Assembly (NCBI GenBank): GCA_002395525.1
Contig: DGXE01000082.1
Location: forward strand, 1-16,296
Length of the DNA: 16,296 bases
Source: Ruminococcus sp. UBA4240
GTDB taxonomy: Bacteria > Bacillota > Clostridia > Oscillospirales > Ruminococcaceae
Reading direction: 5' to 3'
Made by a program: the position numbers and the translations under genes. Below are positions 5,614 through 13,422 of the stretch, one piece after another (position 1 is the stretch's first letter; each line of letters begins with the position of its first letter). The notes beneath the pieces are model-generated. The model was not told the origin of the DNA. It did no database searches and saw only the letters and a program-made list of their open reading frames with translations.

Positions 5614-7656
5614 TTGAGGCCACGCATCAAGGCACTGCTTATATGCCTTGTCACATCCGCTGCGGTGGTATTCACACCCGTATCCGCAGATGAGACAGCC
5701 GTATTTGAGGAGGGAGCATATACCTCTGCGGTCATATATCCCGACAGGAGCACCACGCCCATAAGCCCCTACATCTACGGCATAAACGACAACAACTCCA
5801 TAGGCGGGCTCACAGCCACCGTCATCAAGCAGCGGGATGCCGCACTTTCCACATACAACTGGGAGACAAACTACTCAAACCCGGGAACATCGGGGAACAA
5901 TGCCAACGACGTTTCTCTTGTGGCGGGACATCCCTCATATGACTGGACGACACCCGCACTTTTCACAGACGACCTTGTGACCCGCTCGGGATATTTCTCC
6001 ATACCCTTCCAGCTTGTTACACTCCAGGCAATGGGGCTTGTGGCAGGAGATTCATCGGGTATAGTCAGCCGTGAGGATGCGGCTGTGCGCATGATACCCG
6101 TGCTCTTTGACAAGAACGAGGCCTACTCCCTGTCCCCTGCCACCACCGACAAGGCTGTATACATGGATGAGTATGTGAGCTACCTCACCAGCAAGTACGG
6201 CTATGCCAGCGAGGGGGGCATCATGGGCTACCTTCTCGACAGAGCCCCGGACACCTGGGGAGATGTGTTCCAGAATCTTGGAGTGTCCCCCGCAGGGCCC
6301 GGAGACCTTTCCACCAGATCCGCACAGCTTGCCTACACCGTCAAGGGCATAGACCCTTCCGCTATGGTGTTCGGTCCCTCCACACACACTTTGCAGGGCT
6401 CCTTCTACCTGTGCGGCAAGGACACATGGCTCCAGCTTGAAAGGCAGTCGGAATACTCATGGTTCCCGGATCTGTACCTTGACAGGATGCGCCTTGAAAG
6501 TGAAAAGGCAGGGCTGCGCCTGCTGGACTCCTACGACATACACTATTTCACCGAGGCAAGGACTCCCGAGGGCATAAATGTCATTGACGGCACCGACAAC
6601 GTCAGCAACGCCTACCGTATGCAGGCCGTGCGCACCCTGTGGGATCCGGACTACGTGGAAAACAGCGAGAGCGTGCTTCTGGGGCGGCAGTTCACCCCCC
6701 TGATACCCACACTAAGGGCATCCATACGCACATACTACCCCGATACCAGGATCAGCTTTTCCGAATATGATTTCGGGGGCGGCAACCACATAAGCGGCGC
6801 CATTGCCGAGGTGGAAGCGCTGGGTGTATTTGCGGAGAATGAGATATACATGGCGTGCCTTTCCCCTAAGACACGGTGGAGCTATCAGCGGGAGGCAATG
6901 AACCTCTTTACCGACTACGACAACAACGGCGGCTCCTTCGGCTCGGAGCTCCTTGATGTGAAAAAGGAGGGGGACGAGCTTTCCAACGTCTTTTCCGCCT
7001 TTAACAGCGAGGACGGGCGGCTGAACATCATAGTGACAAATCAGAATATGGCACAGCCCCGTGAGGTGAGCCTGCGCATTGCAAGCAAAAAGCGTGTCTT
7101 TGAGCTTACCGATATCTACTCCCTTACCTCCGCCGCCGCAAATATCCGCAGCATAGGCACGGAGGGGGCAGTTATCACCGACACGGGCTGCACCTTCACC
7201 GCAGAGCCCCTTTCCGTCTATCTGCTGAGCTTTCAGGAGCAGATAGACGAGCCCATAGAGAGCGAAACGCTGCAAAGTGAGACCGGTGATGCACAGGAAA
7301 CGGAAATGACGGGCACTGAGCCCCCGGACGCTCAAATGACCGCAGGGCCTGTGCAGACAGTCATAACCACCGCCGAAACTGCATACCTCCCGGAGAACAC
7401 TTCTCCCGCCGAAGACACCACGCTGCTGGTAATTTCAGCGGGGACACAGGAGGACGTATCCGTCACATCCGCCGCAGAGACCGGGGTAACCTCAGCACAG
7501 GGCACCACCCTCACGGAGCTTGAAACGGATGTCACCGCTGCCCCGGAGGAGGAAAAGAAAAGCGCCGTACCCATGCCCGTGCGTGTCATCATCTCACTGG
7601 CAGCTGCCGCCACCGCTGCGGGAGTTGTCTACATACTTATATTTGACAAGAAATGA
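5614..7656 (+). CDS. Secreted, membrane-anchored GH44 protein lacking the catalytic acid/base
   Basis: A 680-aa GH44 (endoglucanase/xyloglucanase family) protein. Signal peptide at 1-25 (KALLICLVTSAAVVFTPVSA, cut before DE); GH44 signatures ISPYIYGINDNN, TYNWETNYSNPG, YLDRMRLESEKAGLRLLD, TLWDPDYVE and SEYDFGGGNHISGAIAEVEA; a beta-sandwich tail; a Thr/Ser/Glu-rich linker (about 565-650); and a C-terminal membrane helix ending FDKK. The nucleophile is kept (E384 in FSEYDFGGG). The acid/base motif, normally LDNEP, reads LDRAP at 208-212, so the Glu is Ala. It is therefore probably a pseudoenzyme that binds glucan on the cell surface. TTG at 5614 was chosen because AAGGGGGGTG (5599-5608) precedes it; the in-frame ATG at 5569 has no such site and would add a 15-aa extension before the signal peptide. 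It overlaps DUF1294 by 4 bp. Confidence 0.9.
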   Translation: MRPRIKALLICLVTSAAVVFTPVSADETAVFEEGAYTSAVIYPDRSTTPISPYIYGINDNNSIGGLTATVIKQRDAALSTYNWETNYSNPGTSGNNANDVSLVAGHPSYDWTTPALFTDDLVTRSGYFSIPFQLVTLQAMGLVAGDSSGIVSREDAAVRMIPVLFDKNEAYSLSPATTDKAVYMDEYVSYLTSKYGYASEGGIMGYLLDRAPDTWGDVFQNLGVSPAGPGDLSTRSAQLAYTVKGIDPSAMVFGPSTHTLQGSFYLCGKDTWLQLERQSEYSWFPDLYLDRMRLESEKAGLRLLDSYDIHYFTEARTPEGINVIDGTDNVSNAYRMQAVRTLWDPDYVENSESVLLGRQFTPLIPTLRASIRTYYPDTRISFSEYDFGGGNHISGAIAEVEALGVFAENEIYMACLSPKTRWSYQREAMNLFTDYDNNGGSFGSELLDVKKEGDELSNVFSAFNSEDGRLNIIVTNQNMAQPREVSLRIASKKRVFELTDIYSLTSAAANIRSIGTEGAVITDTGCTFTAEPLSVYLLSFQEQIDEPIESETLQSETGDAQETEMTGTEPPDAQMTAGPVQTVITTAETAYLPENTSPAEDTTLLVISAGTQEDVSVTSAAETGVTSAQGTTLTELETDVTAAPEEEKKSAVPMPVRVIISLAAAATAAGVVYILIFDKK

Positions 7657-7967
7657 TGCAGATGAATATTGAGCCTGAGACTATAAAAGCCGCTGTAATA
7701 ACAATTGCCGCCGTGAATGTGCTTGCATTCCTCATGTACGGCGCAGACAAGGGGGCGGCAAAAAACGGCGCCTGGCGGATAAGTGAAAAAGCCCTGCTGA
7801 CAGTGGCTTTCTTAGGGGGAGCAGCAGGCTCCCTTGCGGCAATGAAGATATTCCGCCACAAGACCAGAAAGCCCGCCTTTGCGGTGGGTGTGCCCCTTAT
7901 GCTTGCCCTGCAGGCGGTGCTTGCGGCAGCGGCTGTGTTCCTGATGACAAGGGCATCCGCTTTTTAG
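7653..7967 (+). CDS. DUF1294 family small membrane protein
   Basis: A 104-aa protein of the DUF1294 family, shown by MYGADKGAAKNGAWRISEKA (28-47), the glycine-rich FLGGAAGSLAAMKIFRHKTRK and a closing hydrophobic segment. It has about three membrane helices (12-29, 47-65, 77-98). The function of the family is not established. It begins at ATGA overlapping the GH44 stop by 4 bp, so it is co-transcribed and probably coupled; ATGs at 7656 and 7662 are alternatives. It closes the GH5-GH44 operon before a terminator. Confidence 0.88.
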   Translation: MMQMNIEPETIKAAVITIAAVNVLAFLMYGADKGAAKNGAWRISEKALLTVAFLGGAAGSLAAMKIFRHKTRKPAFAVGVPLMLALQAVLAAAAVFLMTRASAF

Positions 7968-8001
7968 GGAAAAGCTCAGTACACAAAGATCCATGTTCAA
8001 G

Positions 8002-8035
8002 GAACAATGAGCCGAAGGGTTCATTGTTCTTTTTT
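8002..8035 (+). terminator. Intrinsic terminator of the GH5-GH44-DUF1294 operon
   Basis: A 12-bp stem (8002-8013 with 8018-8029, one G-T pair) with tetraloop GAAG is followed by six T. It starts 34 bp after the DUF1294 stop. The next 190 bp (8036-8223) is A+T rich and holds no gene that I can support. Confidence 0.92.
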
Positions 8036-8223
8036 GGTAATTTGTCATTTTTAGCAGATCGGCGGGGATGATATTGTCAATTGTGAAACATTACCGTAAT
8101 ATTTGGTCGTATTATGTTTTACAAAATATTCGGCACATAGGAGATTTTTACAGAATTTAACAACCTCAATTTGTTTATTTCTACGAAAAGTTTTAAGAAT
8201 CCCTATAAATTCGGAAAATGTGC

Positions 8224-8252
8224 TTGATTTCCTTTCAAATAGCGGTTATAAT
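8224..8252 (+). promoter_or_regulatory. Upstream promoter (P1) of the M23 gene
   Basis: TTGATT (8224-8229) and TATAAT (8247-8252) are 17 bp apart, giving a start near 8259. A second TATAAT at 8337-8342 (P2) has no recognisable -35 at the usual spacing (TACAGG), which is what an activator-dependent promoter looks like. Confidence 0.7.
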
Positions 8253-8263
8253 AGGGTTCGTAA

Positions 8264-8292
8264 TTTGTAACGATTTGTAACTGTTTTGTAAC
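8264..8292 (+). promoter_or_regulatory. Triple TTTGTAAC direct repeat, WalR-type site
   Basis: TTTGTAAC occurs three times at 8264, 8274 and 8285. The second and third copies give TGTAAC-N5-TGTAAC, exactly the WalR (YycF) consensus TGTWAH-N5-TGTWAH; the first and second are spaced N4. The site lies about 45-73 bp upstream of the P2 -10 and just downstream of the P1 start, so it could activate P2, block P1, or both. Confidence 0.6.
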
Positions 8293-8372
8293 CTTTGCCG
8301 CCAAATGTTGATATACAGGCATTTTTCTACATCGGGTATAATACAGAGAAAATATACATTTCGTATTATGGG

Positions 8373-8405
8373 ACAGGGTACTCTGTTTTGAACAGAGCCG
8401 CCTGT
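8373..8405 (+). promoter_or_regulatory. Nested hairpin in the M23 gene leader
   Basis: ACAGG (8373-8377) pairs with CCTGT (8401-8405), and inside it CTCTGTT (8381-8387) pairs with AACAGAG (8391-8397) around TTG. The structure ends five bases before the ribosome binding site AAGGAG (8411-8416), with no T-tract, so it may tune translation or mRNA stability rather than stop transcription. I found no known riboswitch consensus here. Confidence 0.45.
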
Positions 8406-8426
8406 TTTGAAAGGAGTTGGACTTTG

Positions 8427-10097
8427 ATGGCAGACCAGAGGCATACAGACTTTGCCAGACAGGCGATAAGCTTTACCGAGCAGGTAGGCGGACGTGTCTG
8501 TGCAGCAGCTGCAAAGAGCACTGCCGCCGGCAAGGCACTGATGAACTCCTTAAAGCGCACATCAAAGACAGAGAACACACAGCAGAAGACAGAAAAGAAA
8601 AAGAAACTGACCGTTGCCGCCGTTGCGGACATGGTATTCCCCGCAGCCTGCGTTGCGGCGCTTATATTTACGGTCAAGGGCGCAAATCTCGAATACGGTG
8701 TGAGCGTATCCTACGACGGCGAGGACATCGGCGTTGTCACAGGCTCCGGGGAGATATCCGAGGCTGTGCAGCAGGTGGCTGACAAGGTGAAGAACTACGA
8801 CACCACCGAGGACTACTACGTAAACACAGAGCTGGAGATAACTCCCATAGCATCAAAGAATGACACGGTTGACAGCAGCACTCTTGCACAGAGGATGGAA
8901 ACAGCCCTTTCCGTGCAGTTTGACGAGAAGCTGCCCGAGCTTGAGGAGTCCGCTGAGGCTCCCGCAGAGGGTGAAAAGGTAAAGGCATATGCAGTGCGTG
9001 TGGACGGTGAGTTCATAGGCGCTGTGGCTGACTGCTCCGAGGTGGAGACTGCCCTTGAGGGGTATCTTTCCAACTATGAGGAGGAGGATGTCGTTTCCAC
9101 AAGCTTTGTCCGTGACATTGAGTACGATCTGGAGGAATATGTGGAGCCCGATGAGGTTGTCACCACGGATGTGGTGCTGAGAAAGCTCCTTGGGCGTGTC
9201 CACTCCACGGATTACTACGAGGTGCAGGACGGGGACTATCTCCTGAAAATAGCGGATGAAAAGGGCATGAGCCTTGATCAGCTGGAAAACTGCTATGCCA
9301 CCTACAACGGCAAGCCCATCGTGCTCAAGGGGGACAGCCTTAAAACAGGCACTATGATCCGCTTTGACACCACTGTCCCCTACCTGGAGGTAGAATGCGA
9401 CAAGCAGGTGGACACCGTATCGGAGATACCCTTCTCCACGGTCATCGTTGAGGACTCCACTCTCAGAGCCGGAGAACGCATAACCGAAACAGAGGGGGTA
9501 AACGGCAGCAAGGTAACATCCTCTGTTGTCACCTACAGAGGTGACACTGTGGTAAAGACAAAGACTCTTGACACGGTCGTATATGAGCGCCCCGTGTCCG
9601 CAGTCATAAGAGTGGGCACCATGGAGGAAAGCGAAGAGGGCACCATCAACTACAACGTTCCCAAATTCAAGGAGGGAGAGGGCAGCGGCGAGTACATCTG
9701 GCCCGTGGACGGCGGCTACATCTCCGCTCATCAGGGAGACGGCAGAGGCCACAAGGGCATTGATATAGCGGCTCCCTACGGCACACCCATCTACGCTGCG
9801 GCAGCAGGCACCGTCACAAAGGCCGAGAACGGCTGGAACGGCGGCTACGGCAACATGGTCATGATCGAGAATGACGACGGCAACGTCACCGTATATGCGC
9901 ACCAGTCCGAGCTTGCCTGCGCTGAGGGCGACGTTGTGGAAGAAGGTCAGCTCATAGGATATATCGGCTCTACCGGCGATTCTACCGGCAACCACCTGCA
10001 CTTTGAGGTGCGTTCCGAGGGATCATACCTGAACCCGGAGGAATTTGTGCTCTCCGATGAGGAGACTTCCGAAGAGGACACCGAAGCTGAGGAATAA
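8427..10097 (+). CDS. Membrane-anchored LysM/G5/M23 peptidoglycan endopeptidase
   Basis: A 556-aa envelope hydrolase expected to cut peptide cross-links in peptidoglycan. A short basic cytoplasmic N-terminus leads to one membrane helix (61-83), then a long acidic extracellular region with YabE/DUF348-like segments, a LysM-like segment (about 258-312, YYEVQDGDYLLKIADEKGMS), a G5 domain (about 317-400), the M23 domain (about 425-540) and an acidic Glu-rich end. All zinc ligands are present: H442 and D446 in GHKGID, H492 in YAHQ and H523/H525 in NHLHFE, so it should be active. ATG at 8427 or TTG at 8424 follows AAGGAG; a frame open to 8295 has no ribosome site. A WalR-type repeat upstream fits wall-stress control. 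Confidence 0.92.
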   Translation: MADQRHTDFARQAISFTEQVGGRVCAAAAKSTAAGKALMNSLKRTSKTENTQQKTEKKKKLTVAAVADMVFPAACVAALIFTVKGANLEYGVSVSYDGEDIGVVTGSGEISEAVQQVADKVKNYDTTEDYYVNTELEITPIASKNDTVDSSTLAQRMETALSVQFDEKLPELEESAEAPAEGEKVKAYAVRVDGEFIGAVADCSEVETALEGYLSNYEEEDVVSTSFVRDIEYDLEEYVEPDEVVTTDVVLRKLLGRVHSTDYYEVQDGDYLLKIADEKGMSLDQLENCYATYNGKPIVLKGDSLKTGTMIRFDTTVPYLEVECDKQVDTVSEIPFSTVIVEDSTLRAGERITETEGVNGSKVTSSVVTYRGDTVVKTKTLDTVVYERPVSAVIRVGTMEESEEGTINYNVPKFKEGEGSGEYIWPVDGGYISAHQGDGRGHKGIDIAAPYGTPIYAAAAGTVTKAENGWNGGYGNMVMIENDDGNVTVYAHQSELACAEGDVVEEGQLIGYIGSTGDSTGNHLHFEVRSEGSYLNPEEFVLSDEETSEEDTEAEE

Positions 10098-10108
10098 CTT
10101 ACAAGCAT

Positions 10109-10134
10109 AAAGCCCCCGCATTGCGGGGGCTTTT
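10109..10134. terminator. Terminator between M23 gene and convergent repeat-protein gene
   Basis: An 8-bp G+C stem (GCCCCCGC 10112-10119 with GCGGGGGC 10123-10130) has loop ATT and is followed by TTTT; the minus strand reads into TTTAT. It starts 15 bp after the M23 stop and 18 bp from the end of the convergent gene, and probably serves both. Confidence 0.92.
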
Positions 10135-10147
10135 CATGTCTGTCCGC

Positions 10148-11719
10148 TTATTCAACTACCAGCAGGTAATCACCGGCAGAGGTAACGGGGAATGAGCAGT
10201 AGCCGGAGGATGTGATCCTTGTGATGGCTACCTGATCCAGTGTGTCCTCAAACTCATCGTACAGATATACATATACCTGTCTGCCTGCACGCTTTGCGGA
10301 GAGCTTTACTGTGACCTGTGCCTCAAGCCCGAAGTCATCAGCCTCATCGCCTATGGTGACCTGTGTTCTTGCAACAGAGCCTGCCGAAACGGTCTTCACG
10401 GTGCTGTTGGGGATATTCTTGGAAGCAGCGGATGCAAGGCTCAGATCGTTGGCGGCGGTGATATCCATGCCGTTTACTGTCCAGCGGATGCCGTTTTTAA
10501 GTACGAACGCAGCCGTTACATTCCTGCCCTTCATGGCGCTGAACACGCTTGCAGGAACATCTGTGGCACCGTTCATCCTTACAGTGACCTTGCCTGTCCT
10601 TGCCCTGAGGAAGTTCGCCACATTGGTCCAGCCGTTGTATGCCTTGCTGCCGTCGATATAGGGGGTGCCGGCAGATACGCTGGCAGTGGTGGTTACAGTG
10701 GTCTGCTCAAGGGCATAGGATACGTAGCTTGTGATGTTGCCGGATGCGGTGAGAGCATCCTGCTGGGTCTTGTAGTACTTCCTTGTGAAGGAGCTGTACC
10801 AGGGATAGGTGCTGCTTACATAGGAGGAGGAGTCCACATATGCATAGGATACATAGCTTGCCCTGCCGCCAGATGCGGTGACAGCATCATTCTGTGTCCT
10901 GTAGTACTTGCGTGTATAGCTGCTGTACCAGGGGTATGCGGCACTTGCAGAGGTCTGGGAATCCTCATATGCATAGGAAACATAGCCGCTGTTGCCGAGG
11001 GATGCGCTTACAGCATCGGTCTGGGTCTTGTAGTATCTCCTGGTGTAGGAGCTGTACCAGGGATAGGCGGCGCTTGCATATGTCTGTGAAGACACATAGG
11101 CGTATGTCACGTAGGAGCTGTTCCCCAGGGATGCGGCTACGGCATCGGTCTGTGTCCTGTAATACTTGCGGGTATAGCTGCTGTACCAGGGATAGGTGGA
11201 GCTTACAGTATCTGAGGTGTCAACGGTGCTGTATACATTCCATACATTCCCGCCGGGAGCCGCATTCTTAGCATCATTCTGGGTCTTGTAGTACAGCCCT
11301 GTCATGGAGTTGTACCAAGGGTATGTGGAGCTGGGATAATCGGAGACAGCCGCCTTGCTCTGGCGCTCGTATGCATTGTAAACGTCCCCTGTGTAGTCCG
11401 CATTCCATGCGGCGGTCTCGGTGGCGTAGTATCTGCGTGTAGCGGTGTTGTACCAGGGATAGTACTGGCTCATGGTAGCGCTGGAGCCCTCTTCTACGGA
11501 TACATAGTCGGACTCGATGTAGTCCTGGTCATAGTCGGATGCCGCATATGCCTCATCCCAGGAATCATACCAGCGGCCGGTATAGTAGCTGTAGTAGTAG
11601 CTGCCGGACTGTGTGGGCCTTGTGGTGTAGCTTCTTGCGAAAACCCCTGTGGTCATGCAGGTGGATGCCATTATTACCGCTGCTGCTGCAGCTGCGATCT
11701 TTGTGATATTCTTTTTCAT
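10148..11719 (-). CDS. Secreted protein with Tyr/Trp-rich 43-aa tandem repeats
   Basis: A 523-aa exported protein, not recognised as a named family. Signal peptide at 1-28 (MKKNITKIAAAAAAVIMAST, cut after GVFA). Then come seven repeats, the first degenerate, each opening YPWYSSYTRKYYRTQTDAVA followed by a Ser/Thr/Tyr-rich stretch ending YVSYAY. A C-terminal beta-rich part (last 175 residues) contains LKNGIRWTVNGMDITAANDL, a conserved-looking fold often fused to clostridial surface proteins, and ends DYLLVVE. No LPXTG, dockerin or membrane anchor is visible, so retention on the wall or glycan would rely on the aromatic repeats (inference, by analogy with aromatic carbohydrate-binding repeats). 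ATG 11717-11719 has AAGGAG 9 nt upstream; the frame open to 11782 is not used. Confidence 0.85.
   Translation of the reverse strand: MKKNITKIAAAAAAVIMASTCMTTGVFARSYTTRPTQSGSYYYSYYTGRWYDSWDEAYAASDYDQDYIESDYVSVEEGSSATMSQYYPWYNTATRRYYATETAAWNADYTGDVYNAYERQSKAAVSDYPSSTYPWYNSMTGLYYKTQNDAKNAAPGGNVWNVYSTVDTSDTVSSTYPWYSSYTRKYYRTQTDAVAASLGNSSYVTYAYVSSQTYASAAYPWYSSYTRRYYKTQTDAVSASLGNSGYVSYAYEDSQTSASAAYPWYSSYTRKYYRTQNDAVTASGGRASYVSYAYVDSSSYVSSTYPWYSSFTRKYYKTQQDALTASGNITSYVSYALEQTTVTTTASVSAGTPYIDGSKAYNGWTNVANFLRARTGKVTVRMNGATDVPASVFSAMKGRNVTAAFVLKNGIRWTVNGMDITAANDLSLASAASKNIPNSTVKTVSAGSVARTQVTIGDEADDFGLEAQVTVKLSAKRAGRQVYVYLYDEFEDTLDQVAITRITSSGYCSFPVTSAGDYLLVVE
10690..11460 (-). repeat. 129-bp coding tandem repeat array
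   Basis: The codons for the Tyr-Pro-Trp-Tyr motif appear on the plus strand as GTACCAGGG or a close variant at 10796, 10925, 11054, 11183, 11312 and 11450. Five intervals are 129, 129, 129, 129 and 138 bp, so each unit is 43 codons and one is 46. The middle units are nearly identical in DNA and are open to slippage or recombination. Confidence 0.9.
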
Positions 11720-11782
11720 AGTTATCTCTCCTTTTCTTCTGACTTGTTCTGTTTTTTTCAAGTCTTGTTCAAGTACAGTCAC

Positions 11783-11816
11783 AGTATAGCACAGCCACTA
11801 TAACAAGACTATAACA
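11783..11816 (-). promoter_or_regulatory. WalR-type direct repeat and -10 of the repeat-protein gene
   Basis: On the minus strand TGTTAT-N5-TGTTAT (11816-11800), part of an exact TTGTTATAGT repeat at 11-bp spacing, is followed by TATACT (11788-11783). The -35 at 17-bp spacing is poor (TAGTCT) and lies inside the repeat, as in activator-dependent promoters. An A7T6 tract at 11832-11844 lies further upstream. Confidence 0.6.
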
Positions 11817-11931
11817 AAAACCGGGGTTTGGAAAAAAATTTTTTCATACTGTCCTGCGCCCCTTTGCCGAAGCTGTTTTAAGCCTAAGAGCGAAGCCTGT
11901 CCGCCCCGTGAAACACCTGTGCGGCTCACAC

Positions 11932-11960
11932 TTGACTTTTTCGCTTCCATATAGTATAAT
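11932..11960 (+). promoter_or_regulatory. Promoter of the DUF4143 ATPase gene
   Basis: TTGACT (11932-11937) and TATAAT (11955-11960) are separated by 17 bp. The start near 11967 coincides with the first of the three 34-bp repeats. Confidence 0.82.
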
Positions 11961-11968
11961 CATCATAA

Positions 11969-12070
11969 ACCTGCGCATAATTGAAACCAGAGCACATTGC
12001 AAACCTGCGTATTCATGGATTTACAAGCAAACCAATACCTGCGCATTATGGAAATGAGGCATTATGATAC
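11969..12070 (+). repeat. Three 34-bp direct repeats in the ATPase leader
   Basis: ACCTGCGCAT, or with one change ACCTGCGTAT, begins at 11969, 12003 and 12037, exactly 34 bp apart. The first and third units share about 20 of 34 positions. The third unit contains the ribosome binding site and start codon. The period is close to three helical turns. The repeats begin at about the transcription start and fill the leader up to the gene. Confidence 0.7.
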
Positions 12071-13422
12071 TGAAACGAAAGATGTATAAAAAGCTGCTGG
12101 CACTGAAAACCGAGCTGAACGGCAAAAAAGCATTTCTGATCGAAGGGGCAAGGCGTATCGGTAAATCAACGATATGCGAAGAATTCGGCAAGAATGAGTA
12201 CAAAAGCTATATCCTGATCGACTTCGCCAAGTGTCCCGACGAGGTCAAGGACTATTTCGCCAAGCACATGAACGATCTTGATACGTTCTTCATGCTGCTG
12301 TCCACCTACTACGGCGTAAAGCTGTATGAGCGTGAGTCGCTTATCATCTTTGACGAGGTGCAGATGTATCCGAAAGCAAGGGAGTGCGTCAAATACCTTG
12401 TTGCCGACGGCAGATACGACTATATCGAAACAGGCTCGCTAATTTCCATCAAGGAAAATGTCAGGGATATCGTCATTCCATCGGAGGAGCGCCACCTCAG
12501 TATGTATCCGCTGGATTTTGAGGAATTCTGTGATGCTTTGGGTGAGGAGCAGATATGCGGATATATCCGCAAGTGCTTTGCCGATAGAGTTCCCCTTGAA
12601 AATGAGCTTCACCACAAGGCTATGCTCCTGTTCAAGCAGTATATGCTTGTGGGCGGAATGCCTCAGAGCGTTATCGCATTTCTTGAAAGCAGCAAGGACT
12701 TTGATAAAGCCGATATAGAAAAGCGTGATATCCTTGCACTCTACCGCAGCGACATTATGAAGATAGACAGCAAGTACAGGAGCAAAGTTCTCACCATATT
12801 CGATCAGATACCGGGGCTCTTGTCTCAGCACGAAAAGCGTGTGGTCTTCAATGATATTTCAGCAGGAAGCACGGCGGCACACTATGAGGACACCTTCTTC
12901 TGGCTGTCGGATTCCATGATATCAAACGAATGCTTCCTGTGCAACGACCCGAATGTAGGACTGTCGGTAAACGAGAACAGAGGGTATGTAAAATGCTATC
13001 TCGGTGACACGGGGCTTCTGGTCAGCCATGCCTTTGACGAGAACGAGCTGCTGGAAGATGAGGTCTACAAGCAGATACTCGGTGACAAGTTGAACATGAA
13101 CGAGGGTATGCTATATGAGAACACTATCGCTCAGATGCTGACAGCAAACGGTCACAAGCTGTATTTCTACACACATTACAACGCCGAGAAGCACCGCAAC
13201 GATATTGAAATAGATTTCCTTCTGTCAAACAACAGCAAGCTGAAATATAAGATGTTCCCGATTGAAGTCAAGTCGGGAAAGAAGTATTCGATAGAGTCAC
13301 TCAAACGCTTTAAGGAGAAGTACAAAGCCCGGATCGGAGAGTGCTATGTGATACACCCACGAAACCTCAGCTTCAAGGAGGACATCGTCTGCATACCGCC
13401 CTACATGACAATATGCCTGTGA
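12064..13422 (+). CDS. AAA ATPase with DUF4143 (AAA_14 / DUF4143)
   Basis: A 452-aa protein with the AAA_14 ATPase domain: Walker A GARRIGKST (28-36) and Walker B LIIFDEVQ (93-100, catalytic pair D97/E98), plus the conserved ETGSLISI segment. The C-terminal DUF4143 part contains EIDFLLSNNS, then PIEVKSGKKYSIESLKRF, matching the E/D...EVKSGK pattern of a PD-(D/E)XK-type nuclease fold. This family is abundant and often duplicated in Ruminococcus-like genomes and its function is not well settled; a role as DNA- or RNA-associated ATPase/nuclease, perhaps antiphage, is inference. The ribosome site GAGG (12056-12059) is only 4 nt from the ATG. It has its own promoter and no co-transcribed neighbour. 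Confidence 0.88.
   Translation: MILKRKMYKKLLALKTELNGKKAFLIEGARRIGKSTICEEFGKNEYKSYILIDFAKCPDEVKDYFAKHMNDLDTFFMLLSTYYGVKLYERESLIIFDEVQMYPKARECVKYLVADGRYDYIETGSLISIKENVRDIVIPSEERHLSMYPLDFEEFCDALGEEQICGYIRKCFADRVPLENELHHKAMLLFKQYMLVGGMPQSVIAFLESSKDFDKADIEKRDILALYRSDIMKIDSKYRSKVLTIFDQIPGLLSQHEKRVVFNDISAGSTAAHYEDTFFWLSDSMISNECFLCNDPNVGLSVNENRGYVKCYLGDTGLLVSHAFDENELLEDEVYKQILGDKLNMNEGMLYENTIAQMLTANGHKLYFYTHYNAEKHRNDIEIDFLLSNNSKLKYKMFPIEVKSGKKYSIESLKRFKEKYKARIGECYVIHPRNLSFKEDIVCIPPYMTICL

Noticed and set aside
8036..8426. ydaO-type (c-di-AMP) riboswitch before the M23 gene
   Set aside because: Such elements are common before wall hydrolases, but I could not find the conserved core; only a simple nested hairpin is present.
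8295..8426. TTG start at 8295 for the M23 protein
   Set aside because: The added 44 residues are encoded by the promoter and leader, with a -10 box and hairpin inside, and no ribosome site precedes it.
8853..10001. 382-aa antisense ORF opposite the M23 gene
   Set aside because: It lacks a ribosome site and the plus-strand frame has complete M23, G5 and LysM-like signatures.
10690..11460. CRISPR-like array
   Set aside because: The 129-bp periodic units keep an open frame and encode similar protein repeats; there are no short repeats with unique spacers.
11969..12070. CRISPR remnant from 34-bp periodicity
   Set aside because: Only about 10 bases per unit are well conserved, there are three units and no cas gene is near.
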